64,000 nucleotides of DNA from positions 4,734,501 through 4,798,500 of the forward strand of contig NC_060028.1 in the NCBI RefSeq assembly GCF_021134715.1. Direction: 5' to 3'. Made by a program: the position numbers and the translations under genes. Position 1 is the stretch's first letter. Every line of letters begins with the position of its first letter. Source of the DNA: Daphnia pulex. Lineage: Eukaryota > Arthropoda > Branchiopoda > Diplostraca > Daphniidae. The notes under the pieces were generated by a model. It searched no databases. It saw only the letters and a program-made list of their open reading frames with translations, and was not told the origin of the DNA. Below, piece by piece: positions 41,801 through 53,218 of this stretch.

Positions 41801-44078
41801 GTAAAGAAAAAGAATCAAGCAACTTGGCTTGACATCCAGCACAGTCTGTCTAATAAGTGAATTGTTTGATAATCGATTTCACCTTGGCAACTTACCTTTA
41901 CTGACATTCTCGACGTTGTTCTGACCGACACGCCCGTCAAGGAGCTGGCCTAGCCCACCTTAAAAAAATTGTGAAATAAAATTATTTATTTGTTTATTTA
42001 TTTTTCTGATTGCATTTCGAGTATATTCTTAAATGCTTAATTATTTTCTTTACCCTTGAGAAATCCGTTTTCCACAATTCCATCATAGGTCTCGTCGATC
42101 AGGTCGCTGTTACGGAAAACATCTCCTTGTGGGCCAGAATAGCTAACAACTCCCTCTGTAAATTTCCCCGGAAATATATTATTTAAATTTTAACGTGTGA
42201 TAAATACACAAATTTTTTTGTTGACGAAAAAATTCAACATTTTTCAAAAGTAGAAATTTCAAAGCCAATCACATTGCCACATATAGATATGCATGTACTG
42301 TACACTTAAAAAAAAATTAACATGCGTATAGCTGAATAAGAGCTCAATCATGAAGGCTTGACAGTAGACAAGGTAAAAAGAAAAAAACACCAAAGAGTAT
42401 CTAACCTTCAAATTTACAACCGGAGAGCTCAATACGAAGACAAACCTTAGTTAGTGTAAATCCCATGTAAGAAAATAGAATAATAAAATTCCATCACCAT
42501 ATTAAGCCCTTAAAAAATGTTAATCGACATAACGTACTGTTCTGCGGTGTATAGAATATGGCACGAATTTTATCTTGGTAGCAAGTATAACTGGATTTAA
42601 ATAGTTGTTTGCCACCATGTAAGTGTTAGTATTGCCAGTAAAGATCTGTAATGCAAAATGCAATAAAACAGAGAGAATTACTGATTTATCATTCTGGCGT
42701 TTACATAGATATAGTTGGACACTCGGACAGCTAGAAAAAATTGACTATTTTATAGTATGTATAGACTCACTTCGGCACCAGTTTGATTTCGATAGCGCAT
42801 CCACCGTTCCATCCCAGGTCTCCAGTATTCTAATTTAAACTGCTCGACGTACTCCTGGCCTTGTCCGTTTCCAAAACGACCCTGTTGATAATAAAACGTC
42901 AAACGATAATCTATTTGAATATTTTAGCTTATTTTCAAATGATGAATCTGACCTGCGTCTGGACAGTAGAAATGACATGCATTGTTTTCAAATCAATCTC
43001 GAGCCACTCTTTCACGCCACGCATAACCTGCTGCTTGGGACACCACGCTCCTCCGTTTTTATCTTGGTTTAACCTGGCAGTTATTGGAATCGTAATTACG
43101 ATAGGAGGATTTATCGACAACGTATTAGACTACTGTATATAAAACATGATGAGATTTCTGTTGATCGGAGTCCTATTTTAAGAAAATAAGAAATTACATT
43201 TTACATCGCTAGTTAATTAAAATTGTTCCCTTGGTACGCATGAACCCGTTGGTGCTAATTTTGTTTTGTTGTTTATTAGCCTACTGCGAAAATAAAGCGG
43301 GCTCTGGAGATGAATTATTTTTACAGCGTTTTACAGTCACACGACAGGAAGTGGAAATGAAAAAATAGGCAAATATGGAATTATATAAAATAGTATGCAA
43401 TGAATAATTCCTACAAAAAAAACTTCTGAATTAAAACAATTGTTTTTATGTGGCACTAACCGAGAGAATTGAGGTCCCACATTACTGGCGTCGTACGAGG
43501 AGCTCGCCGTGATAGCCGCATCTTTGATGTGGCCGGATTCTAGACCGAGAGATGCATTACAGGTTTCTAGAATAATATTTAAAATTAAGGAATTATAAAT
43601 GATAATATAGAGTTTTCTTCACGCATAATACTAAATATTTTCGCACATAGTTGTAACTCGGAACGTATAAAACAATATTATGGATCACTTTTGACATTTG
43701 TTGGTTTATGATATATAAAACGCCAAACGCGCGCAACACCACTAGTCTTATTAGTTGCAGCGAAAGTGATTCATAATATCGAAAATTTCTACGGTTTCTT
43801 CGGGTTTCTTATTCACCAGCAACTGGCTATGCAATTTTTCTTTTTCTATTTTTTTATATGTTAACGAACGATTGCCGCTCGTTGTGTATGAGAGGATTAT
43901 ATTTCCAGGTTAGAGTCACCAGTGCGGTGCAATCGTCGATTAACTTTTCCTTAGAAATTAGCTAAGCATTTCCCGGCAGCAAAATGTACAGCTTAAACGT
44001 TGATTTACCTAGATTGAGTGCAAATGATGCTGAAGCGGTTGTTGCGATGACGACTAGGAAGACGATGAACTTATTCAT
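32846..44078 (-). CDS. Ddr-like: Discoidin domain receptor-like protein with a degenerate kinase domain (22 exons, 932 aa)
   Basis: Exons, 5' to 3': 44009-44078, 43461-43566, 42953-43073, 42771-42881, 42538-42645, 42406-42445, 42054-42155, 41896-41958, 41550-41689, 40693-40830, 40485-40557, 40283-40399, 39879-40048, 39506-39761, 38959-39338, 38489-38568, 38170-38367, 37996-38088, 37790-37931, 37650-37697, 37467-37571, 32846-32983. All junctions are GT-AG and phases agree (2799 nt). A signal peptide (MNKFIVFLVVIATTASASFA) precedes a discoidin domain (~25-185, with LGLESGHIKDAAI) and the DDR discoidin-like domain (~186-395). A membrane helix (~406-428) and a Tyr-rich juxtamembrane region follow. 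The kinase-like domain (~655-932) keeps IIHRDLAARNCLV, RWMAWES and DAWSFGVLLWEML. It lacks the catalytic Lys (VAVK position reads VVLS), has ACFD in place of ADFG, and has SCGQFGDD for GEGQFGEV. DDRs are collagen receptors; this one probably signals without catalysis. The last intron is 4.5 kb. Confidence 0.88.
33028..33145 (-). pseudogene. Kinase C-lobe-like exon remnant in the last DDR intron
   Basis: An open minus-strand stretch reads ITEGILFMPHQF, then YETKLVASWQERTSAF before a TAA. The end resembles the CW-x-R segment of receptor kinase subdomain XI. It may be a decayed alternative last exon or debris of another kinase. No acceptor AG is evident just upstream. Confidence 0.3.
33478..33735 (+). 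repeat. tRNA-derived SINE, copy E, inside the last DDR intron
   Basis: The head has TTCTAATGGTCATCAACCCG and a B-box region GGATTCGAATCTCG. The 3' end GAGCTTCAAAATGAGTATAA plus TCTAAC matches the end of copy B at 2.3-2.5 kb, which supports one SINE family with a conserved tail. Confidence 0.6.
33740..35304. other. Intronic AT-rich interval
   Basis: It lies inside the 4.5-kb last intron of the DDR-like gene. Purine/pyrimidine runs are present (34590-34615, 34290-34330); no gene seen. Confidence 0.4.
35305..36018. mobile_element. DNA element with GGAGAGGGGGGCTAGTTGGC ends, copy B (degenerate)
   Basis: The left end matches the 31.4-kb element. The right ~330 bp (35685-36018) match its internal sequence in reverse, including TGGCATACAGATTTCT and TTCAAAATTCGACC. 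It is longer and more diverged than copy A. Confidence 0.65.
36019..37466. other. Remaining part of the last DDR intron
   Basis: No gene seen. A direct repeat of AAAGTTTGGAA recurs at ~36576 and ~36790. Near 37190 is CGTGTCCAGCGTGACCCC, which occurs again near 53998. A C-run lies at ~37328-37339. Confidence 0.4.
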
Positions 44079-46300
44079 CTTATAATGAAGAAGTGGAAAG
44101 CTATATAAACACTGTTGCAGATCTTCTTGCCATGCGTGAATATCCAGTTCAGGGAGTAGAGGATCTAATGCGTAGACTCAGAACTCTAGCCCTAGTTTCA
44201 TCACAAACGATAAACATATTAAAAAAAAGAAAATTAACGCAATCACCCTCTATCAGCTTTAAGTTTACAGACATGATCTAGACTAAGATTTCTGTACATC
44301 GAAATATAAACATTAATAAGCTCACCATAATTGATTTATCTAGCCTATATCGAGCCTATATAGACCTTTACTATAATCTGATTGGGATTGGAAGAGCATT
44401 CCGGCGTTTGCCGGAAAGTTGAACAGGTACAAATATCGAAAGTTCGCAGACACTTTAGAGTATTACTGTGTATAGTACGCGTACACTGATAACCTACTGT
44501 CGGAGTTTATTCCGTCTCCCGCGGGAGACGCAGTACTGTATATACGTCAATAGCTAAATGGTAATAAAAACAATCACGCTCGAATACAGCTTCAGTATAC
44601 ACAAACGAAAACCAATTACGGATGCCAGCATTTTCTCAATGAAGCTAACGGAGTGAGTCGACGAGAGCCAGGAGGACTTCAATGAGTTCTGGGAAATCGT
44701 GGATGTTGAATAAGAAATAAAGATACGTACAAATGGAATAAGAAGAATTGCGGCACAGCCGCGGCACAGTACATATACGTAGGTATACGTATATAAAATG
44801 CCGAGTAAACTGGAGTATATATAAACTGTTGGAGGTTTTGACGATCGAATTTAACTGCCTTTGTGTGTGCAGCAGGACCTGCAGGGCTTCAAGGCATATG
44901 TACAGTCTAACATGATGTACATACGCTGTTAGACTGCTCGGCCGCATTGATCCAACGGTACGCGGTGTGCTGCTGGGTTGCGTAATGAAAGTATGGGACA
45001 TAAAATATGGTGCGTGGGCTTTTTGTGACAAACGGCAGAACGATCTCATGTGTAGGCTGATGCCTAAGATGCCTAGCGCTGCAGATAAATAACTACTTCT
45101 GTCACACCGCGCATTCAACACGTTTGTTTTCCTCCCTATTGCCTATTGCTATACATTAGGGAAAACAACTAGTTGCAATTCCTTTTCAAGCGCTTATCGG
45201 CGCTTAGCAGTATAGGCCTACAGCCTACTAATGATAGTTGTTTTTACAATAACATTTTATTCGTAGAAAAATTTTTATTTGCCTTCAGCCATGATGTTTA
45301 AAAAAGAACACATTTCAAAAGAACAGACTTTGCCAATATTCTTAACTTGTCGTTTATGATGTTTTATTATTGGCTAGTTTTCTTTACCCTTGAGCTATTT
45401 CATTGCGCATTTTACTGCTCGATCCATTTAAACTTAATTTTTTCTCTATATGTTTATTTTTTAAACATTTCTAAAGAAATTCTTGCTGCTCACATTTTTA
45501 TTATTTTTTTTCTTTATATTTGCGCATTTATTGTTTTATTTGTCAATTTTGTTTTTATATATTTTGCTGTAATTGGTACCAAAATTGTTTATTTTTATTT
45601 ATTTATTTTTTATTTTTAACCTAGCGGAAGTGCAGCTGACAAATTTATCTTCGTCAGTCTCAAATATAGTGAGCACCTCTGTGCACCAGGTGCCTTTGCT
45701 CGTGGGCTGCGATATCCTCTTTCCTCCTGAATAATCTAAAGGGAAAATTTGCATCTGGTGTACGCGGGTGTACGTGCACTCTATGTGTCATCGCATTAAA
45801 AAAAACTCGATTGATCACTTTAAAGGGCGAATAACGAGCGAGCATAAGCGTGGGAAGTCTAACCGCTGTTTATCGGATAAACTTGATCCTACCTGGTAGA
45901 GACAACAATCAACACGTATACAGAATTTCACATATTACTGATTCTAAAAATATGTCATAGTTCTAGTTCAGAGATGTACAAGTAAAAGCTCTTATTTCCA
46001 TTCAGCATATAAGTTTTTTCAGCCACAAACAACATAACAAATAATTTCAATCAGCTTAGGCCTACCTGAAATCTTTTCAGTTTTCCCGTTTCACTTATTC
46101 CTGAAATACCAACGACGGAATATATTCCAATGCGTAGCTGCAACTGAAATCCCAGCAATCGGCGGAGCATAAAAAGAGAACTAATCAGTAGTCATTCAAT
46201 CGTAAAATTCCTATTGAGGAGGGCAAACAAAAATCCACACGCACGCAAATGGATCGCCGACCGTGTGAGACCAATAGAGAAAAAGAAAAACGAGCACTAT
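44079..46300. other. Upstream of the DDR-like gene, no gene supported
   Basis: It should contain the promoter and 5' UTR of the DDR-like gene. A 158-codon open stretch on the minus strand (44645-45121) has no recognisable domain and is not called. The part 45340-45620 is very AT-rich. Confidence 0.35.
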
Positions 46301-46433
46301 ACACAGACTATACACAGCACGGATAGGCTGCTGCTGCGTGTGTTTCTAGCTGGGCGACGGGGATCCAACTGAAAGCAAGTGCAGCGCAATGCAGGAATAA
46401 ATGGAGGAACTCGCCGATCAAACTTGCATGAGA

Positions 46434-46476
46434 AGGAGAGAGAGAGAGACAGAGAGAGAAAAAGGGAGAAAAGAAG
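46434..46476 (+). repeat. GA-rich microsatellite
   Basis: It is an imperfect (GA)n tract within a comparatively GC-rich stretch (46300-46960), possibly a promoter or 5' UTR zone of the DDR-like gene. That role is only a guess. Confidence 0.5.
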
Positions 46477-47390
46477 GGGGCGAGTTCAGGACTGGCAACT
46501 CGCGGGAAGAGCCAACAGGAACAGAAACGTAATAACTGCCGGCCCTGCGCTGGGGCAAAGGCAGGCACAGCAGCACTCACGCTCCTACACCCATATCCCC
46601 GCAGGGTTGTAGCCTACTACATAGAACGTGCAGCGTATATAACACAGCGATTCACGCACATCACGCGTCTCCCTTCTATTACTATACCCGGAAATCGAAA
46701 CAAAGGTTAGTCGATGTCGATCAAGACAGGAGCGTGGCGCGCAAGAGGGAAAGAATATAAACGACTGCTTGTTCACCAGCACCCCGGCGCACAGTTGCAC
46801 ACCCCAGCAGCGTGCAGCTGTGAGTGAATTCGGCGTAATAAGTAAATCAGATTGAGTCGCTCCGCTCGCTCGCTCGCAACCAGAATACGCGACTAAATGG
46901 CCAAATAATGCGATTGTTGAGAGAAAATGGATTGCCACCAACAGACAAGGTAACTGCTTTCTTTGCTGACAGCGACTTTGTTCTGCCGAGAAACTGTAGC
47001 CGACCGTATAGCTGCATACAGAAATGTACCATGAAAGACGTTAGACTCTCATTAGACGCGCCTATATAGGATTGATCTATATATTATACATGTGAGTGCG
47101 CTATACAATTTCAACAAGCACAAGATCAGCTCAAAACTTTTGGTTACTCGTGGTGCTTTGCATGTTATATGTTATAAATTTTACGTTAACTTTTTTTTGT
47201 ATACCAATTATTAATTTCTTTGAAGTAAGAAAACTTCCGAAACCCCCAACTTCCAGCCTAACTGTCACATAGGAAGTGCTATTATACAATTCAGATCAAT
47301 AGCAAAATACCAAGTCGGTCACAAACAAGTGTTATGTACAGTAGAGACATAACTACTAGAAGACCTAACTTGGAATTGCTGAAAGCTAGC
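46477..47390. other. GC-richer interval between the DDR-like and LRR genes
   Basis: No gene could be supported. Base composition is more balanced than the surroundings up to about 46960. Confidence 0.35.
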
Positions 47391-47393
47391 TTG

Positions 47394-47475
47394 TTATAGA
47401 GCTATAGACTCCTGGTCTCTTCTCGGCTGTGTTGGCTTCCCTATCCCGGTTTTAAGGTAAAAGTAGGCCTAGTCC
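47394..47475 (+). repeat. Half copy of the hAT-type MITE found at 54.7 kb
   Basis: It shares TATAGAGCTATAGACTCCTG, CGGCTGTGTTGGCTTCCC and ATCCCGGTTTTAAGG with the terminal repeat of the 54693-54976 element. Only one end is present. Confidence 0.6.
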
Positions 47476-47935
47476 ATGGCCTTGTTGAAATTCATCGGTA
47501 TAGTACGAATAGTTTATCGTTCTTGACAATTTTCCGTTCAAGAGTATTTTCTCGACCATTACTATACGACATCTTCTCCCCTAGTCAAAACGTATCTTTT
47601 CCCTAGGCAATGACGCCGTGTGTTTTGAATTGCCCTTGGAAATCTGTGATGTACCATTTGTCTGACCTTGAACGCAGTAACCTTTTGAAGCCGATAAAGC
47701 CTACAAGATCAACCTTGGGAAAAGTGTATGTGTAAGAATTCTAAGAAGGCTTCGCTTTTTGATGAGGGACATAGGCATGTGTCAATCTAGACCGGAATGA
47801 GGGGCTTCAACTCCAAACCTTCTATTCGAAGTCGCTATCCTCCGATGTCAATTAAGCTGCCGCAGGGTAAACTCTTCAAATCGATTGTACTGGTCGTTCC
47901 TTAAAGATCGTCGTATTAGTTTCACAGTTACAAAG

Positions 47936-49758
47936 ATGCCCCAAATGAAGAGTGCAAGTTCGCTGTCAGATATCTGCCTAGTATTTATTTCACAAAATGT
48001 AAAAATGTTTTGTAATGAGTTGGAAATCGGTAAACAAGCGGATGTCGCGGATGTCACTGATGTAGAAGATAGCACAACAAATCCCTTTCACCAATTACGT
48101 AAGTGGCCAATCGTTTTAACTTAGTCCGTTGGTTTTTTTGAATAATTATTCGTCACATTTATTCGTTTATAAAACTTAGCCTCAATTTTGTTGGAGGCAC
48201 TTATAAATATAATCACCGAGAAAACCCAAGCGGGAGATAAGCAAACCGAACGGTTTCTTCATCAATTGATAACCCCACACCTCTCTACTATAAGTTTAGA
48301 CTCAACGATGGTTGACAAAATTGATGTCTTTTACATTCTTCGACTCGCCACAATCAGATGCAAGGTGATTATAAGTTTTCTGTGTACCGGTTTGGAAATT
48401 GTTTAAATTCATACTTTCTTTGATTTGCAGCATCTGAAAACGCTGCGGCTGTATGACTTTAGTTATCGTTACCGAGATTGTTTAAATTTCATCCCGAAAT
48501 TTTCCAAACTTCAATTACTATACATTTCCAGCACTAGGAAGATAAGCGATTCGTTGTCAGGAGATTATTTCTTTCATCTTCTTGGAGCACATTGCAAAGA
48601 TACAAGGTAAAAACTAAAAATAAATAGTGTAACCAACTTTTCATTTTGACTAGCTTTTACAGTAGGTTATACAAATGCTTTTTATATTTTGTGATTTGTT
48701 TAAAGGGAGCTTTATGCTAGAAACAACCAGGTGTCAGATGATAGAATTCATGGTCTATGTGTGATTGGAAACTGCATATTAATTCGTATAATTGATTTAA
48801 TTGGTAACACCATAACAAATCAAGGAATTAGATCGGCCCTTGACAATCTACCTTCGCTTAAGTTCCTGTATCATGAATCTATTCTTGAAGGTTTGGCTTG
48901 TATAGCACAAACTGCGTCGGATCAAAGGCTGCCTAATAACATCCCCAAATACTCATTGTCATTACTATTTTTTAAAAGAAACACAGTTTCTAAAAGTGGC
49001 ATTCTTGGCCAATCGTTGCTCTTATGTCCTTATATTACGGAATTATATCTTATATTGGGTTTCGAAGGAATTAAGAACGCGGATCTATTAAGCATACATT
49101 CTCTTAGAGCAGTCTGCGTCCTAGATATTCGTCACAATATTATGCTGTCAGGTTATGAATATCCAGTACAGTTTGATGATGGCGTCACGTTTGACGGAGG
49201 CTAAAATTCTTTGGGAAATCACTTAAGAAACTAAAAGTAGGGGTTTTTTTCCCTGGCATATGTATTTCAGCAGTTATTGAATTTTGTCCCAATCTCTATT
49301 CTTTGAGTCTTTGGAAAAGCTCTTTTATGGCCTCCTCTGAAAACGTAGAACGCAAACAAGTGAAGAGAGAATTCCCTGTTTTAAAAAATCTTGAAAGATT
49401 ACATTTAGATGGCGGTAATCACTTACATTGTTCTTTCGCTTCTTCTGAAAATTTATTGACGCTACTGTCCTCCCCGTCACTATCTGTTGTTTATTTACAA
49501 TTCGTTGACATGCTAACTGATGGAATCCTGCAAACGGCCAATAACGTACACTCTTTTCGTAACCTTAAATGTTTATATATTAAACACTGTAACTCCGTCA
49601 CTAGAACAGGAATCGACGTCTTCATGCAAGAGAATAATCCTCTTCAGGAAATCGTTTATCGGTATTGCGGCAACATTACGCGTGATGATGTGACCGAATG
49701 GAATGCGATGGTGACAAAAAATAAATGGCAGTTACGAATTAACGCGGGATCTAAATAA
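47936..49758 (+). CDS. Leucine-rich-repeat (RNI-like) protein, frame broken near 49.2 kb
   Basis: Exons 47936-48098, 48180-48364, 48431-48606, 48706-49204 and 49271-49758 join with GT-AG sites and matching phases up to exon 4. The product has irregular leucine-rich repeats: HLKTLRLYDFSY, FSKLQLLYISSTRKISD, LIGNTITNQGIRSALDNLPS, LKNLERLHLDGGNH, FRNLKCLYIKHCNSVTRTG, plus an N-terminal helical part ending TNPFHQL then PSILLEALI. This layout resembles large crustacean families of F-box/AMN1-like LRR proteins; no clear F-box was seen. The start Met was chosen because it precedes SSLSDICLVF. Exon 4 meets TAA at 49202-49204, while a +1 frame just after it gives FGKSLKKLKVG, the expected continuation. 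It is therefore probably a recent pseudogene, or there is a sequence error. Confidence 0.6.
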
Positions 49759-49779
49759 AAACTGAATCTTACGATTCTT

Positions 49780-50600
49780 GTCTTAACTAATAGTCTCTTT
49801 CGTTAATCCTTTATTTCATATTATGGGTCTCGTTTCGAAAAATAAACAACTGGAAATCAAGGGGTTGGGCAGCGCAGCATTGTTAACATTTTGGGAAAGT
49901 TCCCCAGCTCAAATGGCAGAAAGAGGGAAGTCCTTGTAAAAAACGCCATATTTTAGGTATACGTAAGTCCATGGTTTCGGACAGGCAGCGCCATCTGGTG
50001 AAGTCCATAGTTTTAGATCGAAGTCCATATTTTAGTAGTCCATTTTGGACTGTCCAAGTCCATAGTTTAGTAACCCCGTCCCAAATTCAATATCGAATGG
50101 AAATTTTAAAAACGACTCCCATGGAAGGCGTAAAATGAAGAGGAAGAAGCTTTTCTACGTTCTCAAGTCTGTTGATTGCGAGACACATGATCAATTTGGA
50201 AGATCCATCGCGGAGCCATTTGTAGCTCAATTTGCCCGCCGACTTGCCGTTTGAGTTCTTCTACAGAGATTAAACTATTTTGTACGGCGCCAACAAATAG
50301 GGAAATACGCAAATCAGAGTCAATAAATCTCGCCGCATCTCGATCGTGAGCTCATCCAATCTTCTAATTTCGGTTTTTTCCAGCTTTTGGATTGTCATTT
50401 CTGTTTCAAATCCTGGAGCAATAACGTCGTACCCACAACAGCCACAGAAAGAATATTCTTCCAAGTAGATAGGCCTATTCAAAGTAGAGCCCCTATTGGT
50501 GAATATTTATGGAATCATTTAATTTAAGGGAAGAAAGAGCCGCAAAGAGCTTTTATCACATCAAGTCATTTAGCCTACAAGGGTACCAAGACTGTGAACT
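49780..50600. other. Interval with repeated GTCCATAGTTTTAG-type motifs
   Basis: Between 49968 and 50085 the motif AAGTCCATAGTTTTAG recurs about four times in decayed form. A weak minus-strand coding-like stretch (50100-50280, with ISVEELKRQVGGQIELQM) could not be identified. Confidence 0.35.
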
Positions 50601-50631
50601 GTGAATGGGATCAATTTCACTTTCCATTCAG

Positions 50632-51560
50632 GAAAATCAGAAATCATATCTTACAGTCCTAATCTTGTCTTAATCATTGATGGCTCGTCATCTCAGCTGA
50701 AACGAGAGAAAATGTGGCTTAATGACATACTCATTTCTCATACACCAAAGACCCTTTTTCTAGTAATTTTAGAAGATAGTGACTGCAGTAAAAATCAATG
50801 GCTTATTCCCTATTTATCTTCTAACGATGGATAGATTGACGCAGTATTTATAGTGCGGGATAGATTAATAACAGATGAAAGCGAAACCTTTCAATGGCCT
50901 CTCGGAGTAGCAACGTAATATATTTAATCTTAATCGAACGATTTATTCTTGTAGTTTAATCCATTTTTAACTCAGGCACCGAGACTTCCCCTTATTCTTT
51001 CCCGACGAAATCGACATTGGACATCCTGTCACAAAGACCTTTTGTCTGCAATTTTTTCGGTACCGCCAATACTAAAGGAGCTGATATTCTTCGATTATTG
51101 AAGGAACTGAATCTCGATGAGAGTCTGTGCTATTTGAAGACGAGCAACACGTAGAAATCTGAAACTATAAATTTGTTGATACAATTTAGAAACTCACGTA
51201 ATAACAATCTATGCTTTAGCACGGAATTCTATGGCGATTACATTCAAGCTGTATCGGATTCTGATCTCACACTTTGTCCTGCGTCCCGAACTTGGCAGCT
51301 CTGCTGAGAGCTATTGCATTTACGAGGCCTTTTCTCTTGGCAGCGTTCTAGTCGTCGAAGAAGACGTAGTGGATGGGGCGGTGGCGGGGATCCCCTTCTT
51401 CTGCTAAAACAACACAACGCTCCTTTTATACTTTACCCTTGACGACGAGTTGGGTGACGTCATTACTAACGAGCCTAGTGCAAGAAAAGATCGCTAGAAG
51501 GGCAACTGTTGTTTCTATGCTAACTTGCGGCATCATACGGCCAGCCAATTCACCCGGGTC
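50632..51560 (+). pseudogene. RXYLT1/TMEM5-like ribitol xylosyltransferase, decayed
   Basis: Exon-like blocks match my memory of the RXYLT1 (TMEM5) family, Golgi enzymes that extend the alpha-dystroglycan glycan. The first reads YSPNLVLIIDG...KNQWLIPYL...FQWPLGVAT (50632-~50915). The second reads HRDFPLFFP...VCNFFGT...ESLCYLKTSNT (~50977-51150). The third reads YIQAVSDSDLTLCP then, in another frame, SYCIYEAFSLGSVLVVEEDV (~51221-51370). The last reads LLKQHNAPFIYFTLDDELGD (~51400-51470). TAG at 50832-50834 stops the first block and a frameshift near 51290 breaks the third. The N-terminal membrane anchor is missing. It is a 5'-truncated pseudogene. Intron-like gaps remain, so it is not a retrocopy. 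Confidence 0.72.
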
Positions 51561-52900
51561 CTTAAGGCACACATAAATCATCAATAAATTTCTAAAAGTT
51601 AGTTATGAAATCAAAATTTTATTACCATATAAATTGACGATAATTCTACATACAGTTATAGGAAAGCGTAAATGTTATTTATATTATGATTACACGGCTT
51701 CTAATCCATTCTATTAATGCTCCAACTCCAAGTTTCTATAAATGAAAGCAAGATATGAAAAGTAGAAAATGATTTAAAATTAAAGCGAAACGAAAGAAAT
51801 GGGGTTGTTGCAAACTTGCAATCGCTTTGGATTGTTTTTGTTCTATCGTGAAAGCTCCACTGCGTGGGTTAAGTAAGGGTTGTTTAGAAGTACGAACAAA
51901 CTGAATAAATAAGTATCAGTTATTAATAAAATAGCGCAATTTATTCCAGCGATGCGAGAAGTGTGCCCCTTTATTTACATTTTTTTCGCTGATGCGCGCT
52001 TCGTAAATTATGTGATAAAATGAATTGTGGTAAATCTAGCGCATTGCGCGCAAGCTAATAGCAAAACCTATCGCTAGCGTCATACGTGCTTAGATGGCGC
52101 TAGATCTAGCGCGAAACGTTTGAATTCATTATTTTTCGCGTAATAATCCGCCGAAAACAGCGAACGGGTGACGGCGCTAAAATAGCGGACGAACCAGAGA
52201 TATTGGCTGAAATAACAGAGGGCTCGCGTTACTCGTCCGACCAGTCGCCGCAATCTTTTTTTTTATTTGTCGCGTCCTTTAAATTAAATTTAGGGGTTGT
52301 CGACTCATGATCAATTGGGTGAAAATGAAAGAATTTCGTTAGGTCGATAATATCGATTTTTTTAGTTGAAAAACGTCAATTTTGACATAAATCGCATTTT
52401 TGGTACTTTTAAAATTAAATAATAATATTTACTTTCAACTTAAGCTACGAATATTAATTTTTTAACACACATTTTTAATAGCCTCGTTAACATCTTCAGC
52501 CATTTTTATGAATCTGCGTCAATTTTAACTTAACTTTATATTAAATCAAAGTTGGTCTTTTTTAAACTTTTTGAATTTCGCGCCACCAGGTGGTGCAACC
52601 TTTGATTTTGTCGCCCTTGGTCTTAAAAAATAGTTTGTTCTTATGGCAACATGTTCTGATAGATAAATAAACCAACTAACGCATTTAAATTTGCTTAAAA
52701 ACATTTTAATGATTATACGGTTAATGTTAGTCTTTAAAAATTCAAACGTACGCGCCAGACGAACGCGCCATTTTTTTTTTTCAAAATCACTCTAAGAAAT
52801 TTTTTTTTTCATTGTTATGAATTGAATAAGCCTAGTGGCGATAAAATCCGTGAGATGATCGCCACAGGTTTTGGTCGTTTAACTCGTTTTCATATGGAAT
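51561..52900. other. Interval without recognised gene
   Basis: It is mostly AT-rich. Near 52035-52140 short GCGC/CTAGCG motifs are frequent (TAGCGCATTGCGCGCAAGCT). No coding or RNA gene could be supported. Confidence 0.4.
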
Positions 52901-52906
52901 TACCCA

Positions 52907-53037
52907 GGGGGCATGACGTCACGCAAAGTCATGAACAATAATTGGATTTTATGGTGTCCGAGTGTGGACCGGTCGACCTCCTTTCTAACACAGCTATTTA
53001 AACCTAAACGTCCTTGAGAATAAACAAGGACAACGGT
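52907..53037 (+). repeat. LTR-like dispersed repeat, copy 1
   Basis: Its sequence is nearly identical to 56055-56187, in the same orientation. It has a TATA-like GCTATTTAAAC and, ~25 bp later, AATAAA in GAGAATAAACAAGG, the spacing expected of a compact LTR promoter and polyadenylation signal. Confidence 0.5.
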
Positions 53038-53218
53038 ATTTCGTATTTGGTATTTCGTGCAAATTAGGGACTCCCCATTTTGCAGCCTCACTTACCTCAT
53101 CTAAAACACCTATGGCAAAATTTAAAATTGCGATCGTTTTTTGCCCCACATCTAGAAAAATATGCAATTGAAAAATTTAAAACATGGAATTGAAACAATT
53201 GACAGATTAATAAACTTA

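Noticed and set aside
44645-45121. 158-codon open frame on the minus strand upstream of the DDR-like gene
   Set aside because: No domain, no signal peptide, odd composition and no splice context. Likely chance.
45660-45845. Minus-strand stretch with RRKEDIAAHEQRHLVHRG resembling part of a C2H2 zinc finger
   Set aside because: The two cysteines are missing and no neighbouring fingers exist. Too weak to call.
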